A stretch of 64,000 nt of DNA from Metaphire vulgaris (lineage: Eukaryota; Annelida; Clitellata; Crassiclitellata; Megascolecidae). The position numbers and the translations under genes were made by a program. Positions 1 to 13,287 of the stretch are shown here, in pieces. Numbering within the stretch: position 1 is the stretch's first letter; each line of letters begins with the position of its first letter. The stretch spans positions 19,854,219 through 19,918,218 of the forward strand of contig CM030834.1 in assembly GCA_018105865.1 (NCBI GenBank), written 5' to 3'. The notes beneath the pieces are model-generated. The model was not told where the DNA came from and searched no databases. It worked only from the letters and a program-made list of their open reading frames with translations.

Positions 1-26
1 CGGGCCGCTCTCCTGGACTTTCCCAG

Positions 27-390
27 TGGGACGCCGTGTCGCTGCGCAGTTCCGCTGCCGACCTGAGTCCGAGCGATCGCCAGCAGAAGCTGCTGCTGAA
101 GGCGAGCACCAAGACGGCGACGATCATCTTCTTCATCGTCGTCGTCTTCCTCGTGTCGTGGTTTCCGCTGTACGCGCTCAACGCCGCCGTCTACTTCGGC
201 AGACGACTGCAGAGAGGAGGAGCAGCAGACGTCTGCATTCCGCCGTTTGCCTTCTACGTCACCATCGTCCTGTCGCACTTCAACTCCGTCTGGAATCCTG
301 TTATCTACGGATGGAAGATGAAGGACTTCCGACTGGCCATTAAGAAACTGTTCTGCGGACCGGTCAAGCTGGACAGCTCGGCAACGCTAT

Positions 391-392
<2 letters not shown>
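27..392 (+). CDS. Adenosine-receptor-like GPCR, C-terminal exon (5' part outside window)
   Basis: This is the last exon of a class A GPCR, 121 residues to a TGA at 390-392. A 3' splice site (CTTTCCCAG, ending at 26) opens it in phase 0; the GTG at 36 is internal, not a start. It encodes the end of intracellular loop 3, TM6 with SWFPLYALN, a short loop, and TM7 with IVLSHFNSVWNPVIY followed by the helix-8 start KDFR. The LSHxNSVxNPxxY stretch is typical of adenosine receptors, and Asn 6.55, Ser 7.42 and His 7.43 of the adenosine pocket are all present. It is a tandem paralogue of the receptor at 6601-14392, which has the same exon boundary and phase. The role as a plasma-membrane adenosine or purine receptor is inferred from family similarity; ligand and G-protein coupling are unknown. 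A CA/CT microsatellite begins at the stop codon. Confidence 0.85.
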
Positions 393-423
<31 letters not shown>

Positions 424-445
424 TCTCTCTCCATCTCTCTCTCTC

Positions 446-484
<39 letters not shown>

Positions 485-497
485 TCTTTCTCTCTCG
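391..497. repeat. (CA)n then (CT)n microsatellite
   Basis: A CA run (about 392-421) passes into a CT-rich run directly after the GPCR stop codon, so it probably lies in the 3' UTR. Confidence 0.95.
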
Positions 498-1305
498 CAT
501 TTTAGTCGTTCAACAGGCCCATAGGCCCACTCAACGAAAAATCTTGTTAATCCAGATATTGTCTTTGCTGAAAATAACACCAACCCGGACGGAACAAGCA
601 ATCGACAAGACACTCATGCAGTATCTCTTAAATTCTCTTTATGCATGCTTCATTTCTACACAAATCTACCAGTTCCAACCAGTTAGCTTAGATTCAGCGG
701 TGTCGCCACTCGCCAGGGCAGCGGAATAGAGTCTGCCGCCGCATAGCCGACATTTTCTGGTAAAAAAATTCTCCGCCGAGCAAAAATGGCGCTTGAAGGA
801 GTCATTCGCGTATTATCTTCCACCCTGCTACCCACCCCTCTAAAGTTTCTCAGCGGTTTTGTGCAAGTCCTAAGACCGGTACCATCCAGAATAGGGTGTG
901 TGTGTGGGGGGGGGTTCGCCCCACCCCGGTACCCCGTGGCTAAGCCGACGCGTTAATTCTATAGACATTCGGAGCTCCGTTGAAAAAGTTTCAAGTTCCA
1001 GTTACCACCCCCACCCCCACCCCCCAGTGGTCATTTCATTGGTGAGGTCTGCATTTCACGTCGCCTTCTCTAAATTCCCTTCCAGTTTTTCTTTCTTTTC
1101 TTCGTTCCTTCCATCCATCCATTCATCTTTTCATTCGTTCCCCCCACCCTTCTCTCTCCACGCAGTGTCTGTTTGTCTGTGCAGCTCGTATACTTAATTA
1201 GTTTCCTCCTTTTAAAACAGTCCGTAATTTCCCCTCCTGGAGAGAATTTCCCACTTGTCTGCCTAATTTTGGTGCAATCGCCTGGGTGCAAATTATTGCG
1301 TAATT

Positions 1306-1520
1306 GATTGATCAAAATTCCATGCTGTTGTATAAGGTTGTATAAGGAATTGTCGACTTACGATGAGAACTGTAACATAACTGATAGTAATGATAATAAT
1401 TGATAATAATCGACAATAATAAAATAATAATCATAATTGATAATAACATACTTGATTGATCAAAATTCCATGCTGTTGTAACAGTTGTATGAGGAATTGT
1501 CGCCTTAGAGTGAGAACCGT
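1306..1520. repeat. Local duplication of about 67 bp
   Basis: Segments 1306-1372 and 1454-1520 begin with the same GATTGATCAAAATTCCATGC and stay similar to the GAGAACYGT end. They are separated by a TAATAA-rich linker. Confidence 0.8.
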
Positions 1521-2286
1521 TAGCAATGAATGATTCTGCCTGATATCTGGACAGTAGCGCCGCCACTGGGGAGACGGATGCTGCCCCCCCCCTATATCCA
1601 GTCGGCCGAAAACAGCAATGGGATTTGCGCAAAGCCGATGAGAAATTCACATCGGATCGAGGTCGGGGGGAGTTGTATTGGAGCTTATGCATGGCCACTC
1701 GGTAATAAATGTTAATTAAATCCTTTAAAATATGCAGTATTATGCACCAGAGGCTAACGGTTTAACTCCAACAGTAATCAAAATGTTGATTAATTATGAT
1801 AATATTAATATTATTACTGCGTCAAACCTGTTCTAAAGGCTCACGACGCCCCCTCCAAATTCCAAGGCAGGCGAAATGGAATGTGTCTGTCTTGCTGGCG
1901 CCCCTGTTCTGAAATCCTTGCTACGCCCATGGACGTTTTAAAATTAAACTGAAAGTCCGACGAACACTCTGTACCCGTCGACCCAGACCGCCGTATCAGA
2001 TCCCGTGCGAAAGGCCCTGCGCTGCCGGCATTCTGCCGGACGGTCGCTCGCTTCGTTCGGCTGCAGAAGAGACCGCTGATTCAGCCGAGCTCAAGAGGCG
2101 CCGGTGGGTCGTCGATGGGTCGGAGAACGACCCGCCCGGATTCTGACCATACGTGCGACAACGACGCCAAAAGTCCCAACAGACAACGTTGTCGAATTAA
2201 AACTGAACGCTAGGATATGGTTTGAAAAACAAATCGACGCCCAAGCCACGTACAGACACCAACGAGAGAAGAAAATCAAGGCATTA

Positions 2287-2472
2287 TTTACAAGGTAATC
2301 TTTACAAGGTAATCTTTATACGGCATTTTTACAAGGTAATCGTTACAAGGTAATCTCTGCAAGGTAATCTTTATAAGATAATCTTTATACGGCATTCTTT
2401 ACCAAGCAGTCTTTACAAGTTAGTCTTTACAATGTAATATTTGCAGGGTAATCGTTACAATGTAATCTTTAC
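2287..2472. repeat. Degenerate tandem repeat, unit about 15 bp
   Basis: The unit TTTACAAGGTAATC recurs about a dozen times with substitutions (for example TTTACAATGTAATC). A TTTATACGGCATT variant appears twice. Confidence 0.85.
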
Positions 2473-2667
2473 GCGAGTCGTGGAACTGTGGGTGATAAAC
2501 ACCACCGAAGATTAGAACACCCTTGTTGGGAATGTGATAAACAGATTCTTGAACACCGACTGAGTCTTATTTACAGAACACGAAGAACAAAAAAATAGAC
2601 TGGATAGAGGCTACGTCAATGGCAAGGGCGTTATAAAATACAAAGCAAAGTCCTGTCCAGGATTATT

Positions 2668-2815
2668 TCTAGGATTATCAATTTGGGGGGTGTCGGTCTC
2701 AATTTGGGGAAGGGTTGGGGTTGGAGGGTGTTAGGGGTGCATTTCAGGCTCGGATTGGGGAAAATTTGGGGGATGTCGGTCTCAATTTGGGGGTGTTGAA
2801 TTGAATTTCGTTTAT
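2668..2815. repeat. G-rich interspersed repeat, copy 1
   Basis: It contains GGGTGTCGGTCTCAATTTGG twice and GGGTGTTAGGGGTG. Related copies lie at about 20145-20480 and 28137-28390. The ends are not defined. Confidence 0.6.
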
Positions 2816-2959
2816 AGAAACTGTAGTCGGAGGAATCAACAAACCGGTCTCTGAACAGCTGGAGAAATTGAAAGACTTCAAGTATTAGGAAAAGTGATAG
2901 ATCGGTGGATCAGTGTGAAAGAAGTAACACGCACTGATCTGTGTGCAGCGGAGAGATTC

Positions 2960-3108
2960 CAGAGCCGTAACTAGGGGGGCGAGGGGGGCAAGTCGCGCCG
3001 GGCACCGACCGGGGGTCGCTTTTTTGAGTGTGAATAAAAAAATTACTGGGTGTAAATAAAAGAGCCGTGACGACTAAAAAAAGGTCATCACCATCAAAAA
3101 TGGAGTGT

Positions 3109-3139
<31 letters not shown>

Positions 3140-3260
3140 TAGGAAAGGAATAAGAAAACTGCGTGACAGCTAAAAAAAAGGTCATCACCGAAATTTAGAA
3201 ATTTAGGGGCGCAAAATGGAAATCTTGCCCCTGGCGCCGAGAACCCTAGTTACGGCTCTG
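2960..3260. mobile_element. hAT-type MITE with perfect 17-bp terminal inverted repeats
   Basis: The left end CAGAGCCGTAACTAGGG (2960) is matched exactly by the reverse complement of the right end (3260). Flanks AGAGATTC (2952-2959) and AGAGATTT (3261-3268) are an 8-bp target duplication with one mismatch. The inside carries an (ATTT)n run at about 3107-3142 and two copies of the AAAAAAGGTCATCACC motif. There is no transposase ORF. Confidence 0.85.
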
Positions 3261-4773
3261 AGAGATTTGCACGAGTTGTTGAGAGAATATTTGCATTTTC
3301 TTCTCCTCCTCCTCCCGTCGCTCTGTTCTATTCTAAGCTCTGGGGCTTTATATTGCGCCTCGGATCGTGTTGTTCGGTCTCGGTTTCTTGTTCTGCGACG
3401 TGAAATGCATTCATTTTCTCCGCGTGGAGTGAGGAGGAGGAGGAGAAGGATGAGTGCATCGTTCGATTGCAAAAAGCGCCGCCTGGCGTAGCTATTGATT
3501 CTACGAAGAGACAAACGACTGTGAAAGAATTTCAATAATAATAATCCTAGTTTTGATTTTTTAAAACTGAGAATATATAATCTCTGGGAATATTGTTGCC
3601 GCTGTCTGCCTGTGTTATTTTCGTGCTCATAGACTTGCAATGTGGCGCAAAAGCAGGACATAAAACATACGTTTTACTTTGTGACTACAGCGATCAATAC
3701 AGTTGAAAACGATCCATAAGACATAGGCCTATATCTACTTACAAGAAAAAATTATCCAGAATGGTGCTATAGAAGTGCTTTAGTTAGCACCAGCTCCATT
3801 GTTTAAATTTTCAAGAAGGAAGCATTGTGCGGCAACTTTCCCTCTGTTTTTTTTTACCTCCATTGAGGTGTCTGTCTGGGTCGAAAACACAACGTTCGAT
3901 CGATTTTCTGGGTCGTCCCCGACCAGTTTGGGTCAGTCACCCGTTCCCACCCCCACCCCCACCTAACCCTAACCCTACCATGTGCCCTCAACCGTACGGC
4001 CTCTTGATTCAATCAGTGATCGTCGTTGGTCTGTGGCGCCATCTGGCGAGGAGTTCTTAAATATGATTCTCTTAACCCCTTAACCGTGTATTTAATTGTA
4101 ACTCAATGTAAAATGGACAGATATATCCGGGATCCCCAGTTAATGGGTAAATAATAAACCGGAATGCCAGCTATAGACGGTGAGTTTCCATTCAGTGAAA
4201 AAATTGCAGAGCGTCTTTGGTGATTAAGTGCAGTGAGTGAAGTGTAGCCTATCTTCGCTCTGCGATGAACGGAACAGTGAAAACTATTTTTGTCCTCAAC
4301 TGAGCTTCAAAGACGATGTACAGAATTAGTCTTGACTTTTACAAATTACAAACCATTCGGATCAATACATTGAGTACAATCGCTATTTTATTCACCAGAG
4401 GCAAGCAAATTGGTAACGTGTTAAAGGCCTTCAAACAACAGTCGATTTCCAAAAGTAGGCCTACACACGCAATTTTTTCATCCTTCGTTGATAGAACGGT
4501 TGCAGAGGGCTACCTGTGTATAGGCATAGTGCAGGCGTTCGTGCAACTGTTGAGTTGCTCGTCAAAACACTCGTAAGTGCTCGCAGCGCTCAGATGACAG
4601 ATTGAAAGAGAAACTGCGTGTTTTTACGCTAACCGCGAGAAATCTGGAAACTGTCCGGAATGCTTAAGCGCTTTATCCCCCCGACGATAGATGCAGTGGC
4701 GAGCACCAGTACTCCGCCCTACAAGTTGCTTAGGCCGGCCTTAGGGGTGTGCGCCTGGAAGAGTTGGGCCTCC

Positions 4774-4948
4774 TGGTGTTTTATACAGGAGGCCTGATAG
4801 GGGGAATTTACCTCCCACATACAACAAGAATCCCCTCAAAATCCCAGCACCGAAAAAAAATGTTTGCATCGAACTGTGTTTCTTCCCCTCCAACTATAAG
4901 TAAATCCTCCTACCCAAAGGACTGGAGTCTATATAATATAAAGCACTG
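4774..4948. mobile_element. MITE relic, same family as 12628-12801
   Basis: The left end GTGTTTTATACAGG and right end GAGTCTATATAATATAAAGC match the family at 12628-12801, as do internal words such as CAGCACCGA and GCATYGAACTGT. No target duplication is visible, so one end may be damaged. Confidence 0.6.
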
Positions 4949-5289
4949 GGCTTATTTTTGCAGGAAGATAGGCCTAACTGTCTTGTGGAAAATTATGCAC
5001 TTATAGTTTCTATACAGACTATTGAACGCTTTGTGTTTCATGTTCAGTGCCCATTGGTTTCAATTTGAGTGTTCCTTACCGATTTATCTTTCGTCGGGAC
5101 ACACGACGCTGTGTTTGCTACGGATGCATATAATACTTGGGTTTCACTGTACTATAGAGGGACTTTTGCGCGTCAGATCAGTGCGCAATCTTTGGCCGTC
5201 TTTGTCATATGGCTGCGCATTCGCCTGCCAAGCCCCGTTCAGAATCTCTTTAGACGGAAAAGGAAGATCTCTGTTCCCGTCGTGCGGCT

Positions 5290-5400
5290 GATTTCCGGTC
5301 GTATGATCACGTGATGTCCTAAAGGGAACTCGGAATTATTATTCCCTTATCCGTCTGTCGATTGGTGCATGGCATCTCTATATAGGATCTTTGTCCGTCG
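5290..5400 (+). promoter_or_regulatory. Possible promoter region upstream of the second receptor
   Basis: Within about 90 bp lie an ATCACGTGAT E-box-like palindrome (about 5304), a reverse CCAAT box (CGATTGG, about 5359) and a TATA-like CTCTATATAGG (about 5376). The neighbouring sequence is richer in CpG than the spacer. Assignment to the gene 1.2 kb downstream is speculative. Confidence 0.25.
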
Positions 5401-6011
5401 AGTCAATCCCATGATGTCTGCTGTCAAAACACGGCGGATAGAGAGCAGCGTCCACCGAATTCGAGTCTTTTACTGTACAAATTAGTTTCTGCTCGAATGG
5501 CGATGATTGTTTTGAAAGAGTTTTGCGTCCAAAAGGACAGATTCTGGCGTTTCTGAAACGCTCGGCACAGGCGAGACTCGTATGCAGCGTATGCATCAGT
5601 GGAGGCCATTATTAGATTTAATAGCCGTTCATCAACGCTGAAATCGGCTGCACGCATTTCAAGAATCGTCGATGCGTCTAGAATAGACAGTTAAGGGGCA
5701 GATAGGGAGACAGACAAGCCGGAAGACAGACTGGCAGAGACGCACGCACACAGACAGAGACAGACAAGCAGTTATTTTTACACACTTGGTTGGAATGCAG
5801 TTCTTACAAATTGTCTTTTAAAGCCATTTAGAGAATGAGCAGATTCCTTTTTGTCCATCTTGCGTGGGATGGTAAACCATGATATCCTAATAATAATTCT
5901 ATATTTTTGAGTGCGATATTTGGAGATTAGTTGTATCTTTTAGACTTTTACGCACATCAATTAGCTCAATATAGGCTAAGTCTCGTCTCTTTCAAATGCA
6001 ATAGATAAATA

Positions 6012-6047
6012 ACTCACACACACACACTTACACACACACACACACAA
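6012..6047. repeat. (CA)n microsatellite
   Basis: CA dinucleotide runs interrupted once by TTA. Confidence 0.9.
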
Positions 6048-6600
6048 TCCTGTACAGCAGGATGTAATGTAATAGTTACGCCCGTGGTTTGTGCAGCACT
6101 GATTGTTATTTGTGCTCATTTTTCTTGACAGTCATTTAGCAAATGAGTTGCAATTCGAAAGGAACTCAAGGGTTATGTTATATTCTTTTAAAACGCTCTT
6201 TGTGTCGCATTTTAAAAATTAAAGTTTAATTGCTATGAAAACTTTCCTCATAATCGTATCTCCTACTAAAAAATTGCTAAAACACTTTGAAATAAAGAGC
6301 TCAGAAACTCACGATTCAAGTTTTATAGGTCTACAGCTGACCCACGAGTCTCGAATTGAAGTTGGAAAGTAATTATCTGTCAATTTTAATGTCCAATTAA
6401 GGGAAGAAAAATGAAAAATTGCTGCTGACGCTGCAGTTATAAAAATATCGGCGTCTCCAGTGCAATTACTAATAGCATTCAATGCTATCAAGCGATAGCA
6501 GTTGCTGCGTTGAGAAGTGCTACATACAGAGGAACCGCCACTGCAACAACAACAACAACAACAACGAACAAAGAACTTCCGATTTCGTCATTCCTGCAAG

Positions 6601-7241
6601 ATGGCGGACGTGACGAACTCAACGACCGGCGACCTTGACCCCGTCTACGCGACCGTCGAGGTCATTTCCGCCCTGCTGTCGATCGTCGAGAACTTCTTCG
6701 TCGTGTTCCTCTTCGTCCGCGATCGATCTCTTCGGACGGTCAAGAACTACTACGTCCTGTCGCTGGCGACCGCCGATCTCCTGGTCGGTCTCGTCGGGGT
6801 CCCGTCGGCCGTTGCCGTGTCCGTCGGCCAGCCGAGGGACTTCCGTCTCTGCCTCGTAACGACGTCGCTGCTGCTCGCCCTCTGCACGGCGTCCATCGCG
6901 TCCCTGGTCGCCGTGACCGTCGACCGCTTCTGGGCGATCGTGCTGCCGCTCGCCTACCCGGCGGTCATGACGCCGACGCGGGCGCGGGGCTTCATCGCCG
7001 TCGCCTGGGCGGTGGCCGCCGTCGTCGGGTCGCTGCCGAGCCTCGGGTGGAATCGCGGTCGGCCGGCGGAGGCGAGGTGCTTCTTCGTCGAGGTCACCGA
7101 TCCAGGGTACCTGGTGTTCATCTACTTTGCGACCATAGTGGCTCCGTCTGTCGTCATGGCGATCCTCTACGCCGTCATCTTCAGAACTGTCCAGCTTCAG
7201 GTTGTTGCAGTCGGATTCTTATTATTTCACTCGACGGGAAA

Positions 7242-7305
<64 letters not shown>

Positions 7306-8709
7306 AGCTGATTTATCCAACGCTATTACATGACTTAGGCCATAGGCAAGAGCGATTTACATCAGTCACCATAAGAAATACGAAACAAGTGCGTTTTTAG
7401 TTTAGAAGCAAACACTTCGACTGAAGTCACCGCTGCAGTCTCATGTGGAAGGGCGTTCCACAGTAGCGGGTTGCCTCGAGTCAATGATCTCTCGCCAAGC
7501 ATGACCGTCTTCGATGGAAGCGGAACCTGAAGACGAACACGCTTACTGGAGGGCAGCCAGAAATGCATTACCGTTGTTATCTTTCATCTTCAACCCTATC
7601 TATAGGCCCTATATCGTTGCCGACATTGATGGAAATTAGGGTAGGGGGCGAGCCCCCGATTATGGCTGAGACAGGTCGTGGGGTTTGTGCCAGACCGTTG
7701 AGAAAATTTTGAGGGTAGGTAGCACACGTGAATGTGTGGAAAATACCCTAACCAGACCACCTGATTTAAAAACATTGGTCGATGAGACGATTCTCTATTG
7801 GGTAAAAGTTAGGCTTTCACCGTCCGACCCCTCCAATGCCGATTGAAAACTTTGGTTTGAAAGTTGCCCGACGTTCTACTGCCTTTCTTGACAACTAAAG
7901 TGAAGCCTTTATAAAAATAACTTTTCGATAACTATTGGATAAAAAGCTTTTTAAAAGGTAAAATTTTTTAAAAAGAGTAGCTCTGACGTAGGTCAAGTTG
8001 CCACGATATGGCTGCTGTTCCATGGGTCCCATGCATTGGACATACCAATGTGTGCCGTTCCATCCCGTCCCATCCCATCCCATGGGATAATTCCCATGGG
8101 AATACCATTCCCGTTAACAACCCTGATAATAGAACTCTGTAATATTCCCCTCAAGAGTCACGCATCGTGGTTTCTGCTTTGTTTCGGTGTCGTGTTCACA
8201 CAGGAAGTAACTCCGGTATATGGTTGCTAATATCTTTCAAGCTATTTTGCCTTGAATCCAAATTGCAGGTCTATTCCAACAGAGAATGCCGATGTACCTA
8301 GTTAATCGGACCGTATACGCGATAATGCCCCCTCCCCCTCTGCCCTTCATATTCTAGAGAACCTGTCTACGCCACCGACACAGAAGCAGTCGCTTTCTAA
8401 TGTCGAACGACCGCGGTTTTATGCTCCGCAATACCTCATATTCCTTCTGTAATAATGCGAAGCTCCCTCGTTCTCTATATCCAACGCCGAACATCTGACT
8501 CCTGTAGAGAAACCGGCGCAGAACAGAATGTCCGGACACATTCTTCGTTTACGACTCGATCTTCCCAATGAAGCCATTGCCGCTGCGTCTTTTATAATGA
8601 AAACCTCTGACCAACATCGTCGACGACAATGATTGCAAAGAATCATATTAGATCTGCCAACGATAACTCGTCTATGGCTATTGGCTAAGCCTCTTTCCCT
8701 TTGCCAGCC

Positions 8710-8754
<45 letters not shown>

Positions 8755-8811
8755 GCCTGTCTGTCTGTCTGCTGTCTGTCTGTCTATCTGTCTGTCTGTC
8801 TGCATTTTCTC

Positions 8812-8878
<67 letters not shown>

Positions 8879-11636
8879 GTGATATTTCAGTTCTAAAAAT
8901 AATTGTTAATTTTAATTTCATTCTTATTCCAGGTCTTATTTTCATTTCTATTTCAGTTATACTTCAAGAAATAATTCCTATTTCAGTTCTAATTTCAGTT
9001 CTAAAAAATTTCAGTTCTAGTTTAAATATTTTCAGTTTAATTTATAATTTTTATTCTAGTAATTGACATCAGGTTTTGTAGAAGAAGACTGATCTTTGTC
9101 AGTGGCGGCTCCACCTGACAGAAACATTGAGTGTCTGGCCCCAGTGCCCCTTGTTGGGACCCTATACTTAATGCTACATACATTAAACAACAAATGGTTG
9201 CCCCCATGATTAGAAGTTGCCACCCCAACAGCCCCCCCACTTGCCAAATCCTGGAGCCGCCATTGATCTTTGCATCCAAAGTGTGAATCATGTGACGAAA
9301 AGAAGGCTATCTAGCATTGTTACTGGATAGCTCGTGGCCACTAACATATGCCTTTCACACTGTCCTGGCGCTGAAGGTTCTCGATTGAATCACTTGGCCA
9401 TGATATAATTCGACGCTGGAAGAAGCATTCACTGATGGTCTGATTGGAGATACCATGGTTATCACCCGAGGCCTTGCGCTATTTAATGGAATAGCATTTT
9501 TCGATGCTTGTCGCTGTTTTCCTCTTCCGTACAAAGTGCATAAACATCTTTATGTACAGAAGTGATGTGCAACCAGGTTGCTCGAATTTTTCCCGACAGC
9601 TTCACTCCACAAATTCCGTCGCTGCTTTGATCATCATGGAACGTGACAAAGAGATTTGTCCGCTTTCTCGTCATATATCGAATAATCCCAAACTGGGCTA
9701 TCTCGCTTTCTTCCAGCCAACAGTTTAGCTATACTCATCTTGTAACAATTATTGCAATTAAGTTGACGCCGACGTTAAATTAACGAATCAGCACGCGCTT
9801 AGGTTTTCTGATACAGACACCGAAATGGTAGTTATCAAGGCAGAGGCCCATGTGCCGTCTCGTGATTAGCATGCGATAGCTCAGTGTGACCGAGTCACCC
9901 CTCCCAGACAGGCTCATATTTGACTGTATATGTCATAGGAATGACTCGGAGCAACGGCTGGCATATCACCCATGGTCGCATGACGCTGAAATTTGGACAC
10001 ACACACACACACACACACAGAGACTCACGAACAGCCATATTATATGGCGCTTCAAATATCACACAACCTACGCAAATTGAGGCAATTTTAATGATGGGCA
10101 GTTAACTTCAGTTCACAAAATATTTCTATTTCACTTCCAATTTCTATTTTTATTGGGTGATTTAATTTCATTTCAGTTATCGTTCTTTAAAAATTCCTAA
10201 TTTTAAATTCTCGTTTTCGTTAACGGATTCCTATAATTTCAATTCTAATTTTCGTTACCGTTCAGTAAAATATCACTGAATAATAATAATAATGTGATTT
10301 TAAGTGGCTTAGGAGGCTAAGTAAGCCTGTGTGAAAACCACTGTAGCAACTCTCCGCATTCAATAACCTAGTTTATCGAGATAGCCTTTGAATCTGTTTA
10401 CTATGTAGGCCTATCCTTATGTGCTTTGGCAGAACGAAACCTGACGAAACATTTACTGCGTTTACTCTAATTGAAATCCATTATAATTATCCGTGTCTTT
10501 CGCTAATCAGCTAATGCAACTTCAGCGGTTAAAGCAGCTTCGACATTTAAGTTTTCATTTGAAGCTTTTAATGTTTTAACTGACTCTAATATGCTCGGGA
10601 TTGCGTGAGCACGCCTAATATCGAATGAATTTAGAACCATTTTAGTGCACTGGGTTGACAGTATAAATGCAGACTCCGCCAGTGACAGAAGTGAGCAAAG
10701 AGTTATATGTTATGATTAAATATTCATGCCAGCGACCTCAGTATATAGAACAGGTGTAAAGTAATCATGGAAATAGATGGATTACAGGAATCGTTAATCT
10801 CTGACAATCATTTAGACATTTACCACACAACAAGCGGAAATTATTGTTGGTCCTATACCACAGAAGACAGGGTCCCAATTCACTGGAAATTATCGACAAA
10901 ATGATTAATTAATTATCGCGCTAAGAAATCCACGCTCTCCGCGTTATTCGTCTCTGCGGCTGGCAGCTGTGTCTCGAGCGATAGCACTTCGGAAGATCTG
11001 AGCGAAGTAGCACTTTTTGGGCGATCGCATTTCCGACAATTTCTTCAGATTCTTGCGTCCATTATTAAGGTATTCCACATCTGTTTTCTCGTCAGACAGA
11101 AACCCTATAGAAGCTAAATCCGAACTTTGGTCGCAAGTGACGACATGAAGAGTTGTAGTTGTCGAGATATGCAAGACGTAATTTCGTACAGAATATTCGA
11201 TTTCACGTCATCGCATTTTCTGTGTCATTTCCACGCCGGACAACGCAGCGTTTGCATTTGCATCTGCATTTACATGTATATCTGCACCTACTTGCAGTGC
11301 ACGGTAACGGCGTTCCCACGCGTTTTTTGCCATATTCTCTTATGCTCTGCTATAGATTGATATGCAATTATGCGTGTTTTGCTTGCAAAACTTTTATCAG
11401 TTGCACTTAATGGACAAAGAAAGATCATCGCCACTCCATTTTACTAAAAATATTTAAAAATCTCCAAATTTCAAGAGCGCGTGAGAATTTCTCTCTACAG
11501 TCCTGGAAATGAGTTCCCAAACCTGTTTTCCTAGAAAAAGCACCGCCTACATGTATCTACATCATCCACTGCCTCTCCTGATGCATTTTCTAGAAGAATT
11601 TGTCTGCTGTTAAATGGCGTGAAAGATATTTGATTG

Positions 11637-11709
<73 letters not shown>

Positions 11710-12083
11710 TATGTACTGTAAGCCTGGAAAATGGTTAATAACTCAACGGTTACCACGCTTCGCTTCAATGCCATCGATTGCCTATTCAGCAACCGTTTTT
11801 GCTTAATTTCCTTCTCAAGGAAAGGCCAAATTCAAATCTAGCACAGCGGAACGAACGCGATTTCGTCTGGAATTCTGTTCAGATCGGGGGAGCAATTGAA
11901 ACCTAAAACGACGTCGAATGCTGTGCATAATTTGTTTTTGGCATTACCATATCACCATAGTCCGCGGGTAGCATTGGGCAGTAGTCTATACACGATAGTA
12001 GTGCAATTGTTATCCGGAGCATAATTTATAATATTATGTTTGTTACAAACTCTTAGACGGTGTGGCATTTTACTCGGTAAGCT

Positions 12084-12115
<32 letters not shown>

Positions 12116-12466
12116 CTTGTGAATTTATATGGCGCTTTGGAAAGCAGCACAACAGTAGCTGCTTATTCCTAGGCGCTCAGCCTTTCTTAAAATAGCTAGG
12201 GAAAGGTGAATGATCAGCCGGGCAATAGTCAACATCCGAAGGTCAGTGAGGCTAGGTCGTTACAGCTGCGGAGGAAATGTTGCTCTGTTCAATAGAGCGC
12301 TTCCAATTTTTAACCCACTCTGAACTCCTCTTATCTAGTCTTATCTCGGCTACCTTGCTTGTGGCACTGAGATACATTTGGCTGGACGAGGTCTTTTGAG
12401 GTCTTTTTTATGACCCAGGGTTTGAACCCGTGACTTGACTATATCGGTCGCAAATTGTGCGGCCTT

Positions 12467-12542
<76 letters not shown>

Positions 12543-13151
12543 GTGAAGAGCTTTGGCATCGCCGATCTGTACAGTGTACATTGGTCGAGTCGTTTTGATT
12601 AAATTGTCCAGTTCAGATCATTCCAATCAGTGTTTTATACAGGCCCGAATAGAGAATTTCCCCTCCCCAACCCACAAAATCTTTCTCCCCCAAAACACCA
12701 GCACCGACACATTTTTTGCATTGAACTGTACGTCTTCCCCTCAGCCAAGCTAATTCTCACCCCGTAGCTCTAAGGTCTGCAGGAGTCTGGATAAAACACT
12801 GACTCCAATTAATTATTGAGAAAAATAGTTGCGTCGCCTGATTTCCTTGGTCAACGAAAACTTGAAAAGAAACGATATTTGCAAGCAATCGGTCGGATGA
12901 TTTCAGCTTTGCTTGGCTCTAATTTCCGCTTGAGTGCATGCGCTATAGCAATGGTCTTAGCACACAGACGATCGTGAACGTCGAACCCAAAAGACCTTAT
13001 GTAAACACAGGAAGGACGCCGGGCAGAAGCAATGGCCTCCGCTATATAACCTGCATCGAAACATGATAATAATTACAAGGAGACGACTTGCATCGACCGA
13101 ATCGTTCAGTAGGATCTGTCCTGTGTGAGAACCACTGTGTTCTATTTGGCC

Positions 13152-13225
<74 letters not shown>

Positions 13226-13252
13226 CATCATCATTATTATTATTATTATATT

Positions 13253-13287
<35 letters not shown>

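Larger units (their letters stand above)
498..2951. other. Spacer without a recognisable gene
   Basis: No ORF here looks like protein. The stretch holds a 67-bp duplication (1306-1372 and 1454-1520), a degenerate 15-bp tandem array (2287-2472) and a G-rich interspersed repeat (2668-2815). Around 1848-1950 there are ends resembling transposon termini, with no clear partner end. Confidence 0.6.

Noticed and set aside
36..392. GTG at 36 as a start codon
   Set aside because: The frame is the C-terminal half of a GPCR preceded by a splice acceptor at 25-26, so it is not a start.
2287..2472. Possible CRISPR array
   Set aside because: The repeats are contiguous and degenerate with no unique spacers, and the genome is eukaryotic.
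6517..7305. Single-exon 262-aa ORF of the receptor ending in a poly-Tyr tail
   Set aside because: The Tyr run is translation of a TTA microsatellite after a good splice donor. TM6 and TM7 lie in the exon at 14006-14392, which joins in phase.
7362..7568. Minus-strand ORF as a host gene
   Set aside because: Its LWNALP and LKTHLF pattern is a LINE C-terminus followed by a LINE-type tail.
8010..8130. CCCATGGGA palindrome patch as an operator
   Set aside because: It is a run of CCCAT/ATGGG words of low complexity with no gene nearby; the pattern does not exceed simple-repeat behaviour.
8706..8876. ORFs with Cys/Ser-Val-Leu or Asn/Ile runs
   Set aside because: They are pure translations of CTGT and AAT microsatellites. 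The same applies to ORFs at 11600, 13088, 15227, 24845, 26519, 32299, 48300 and 54529.
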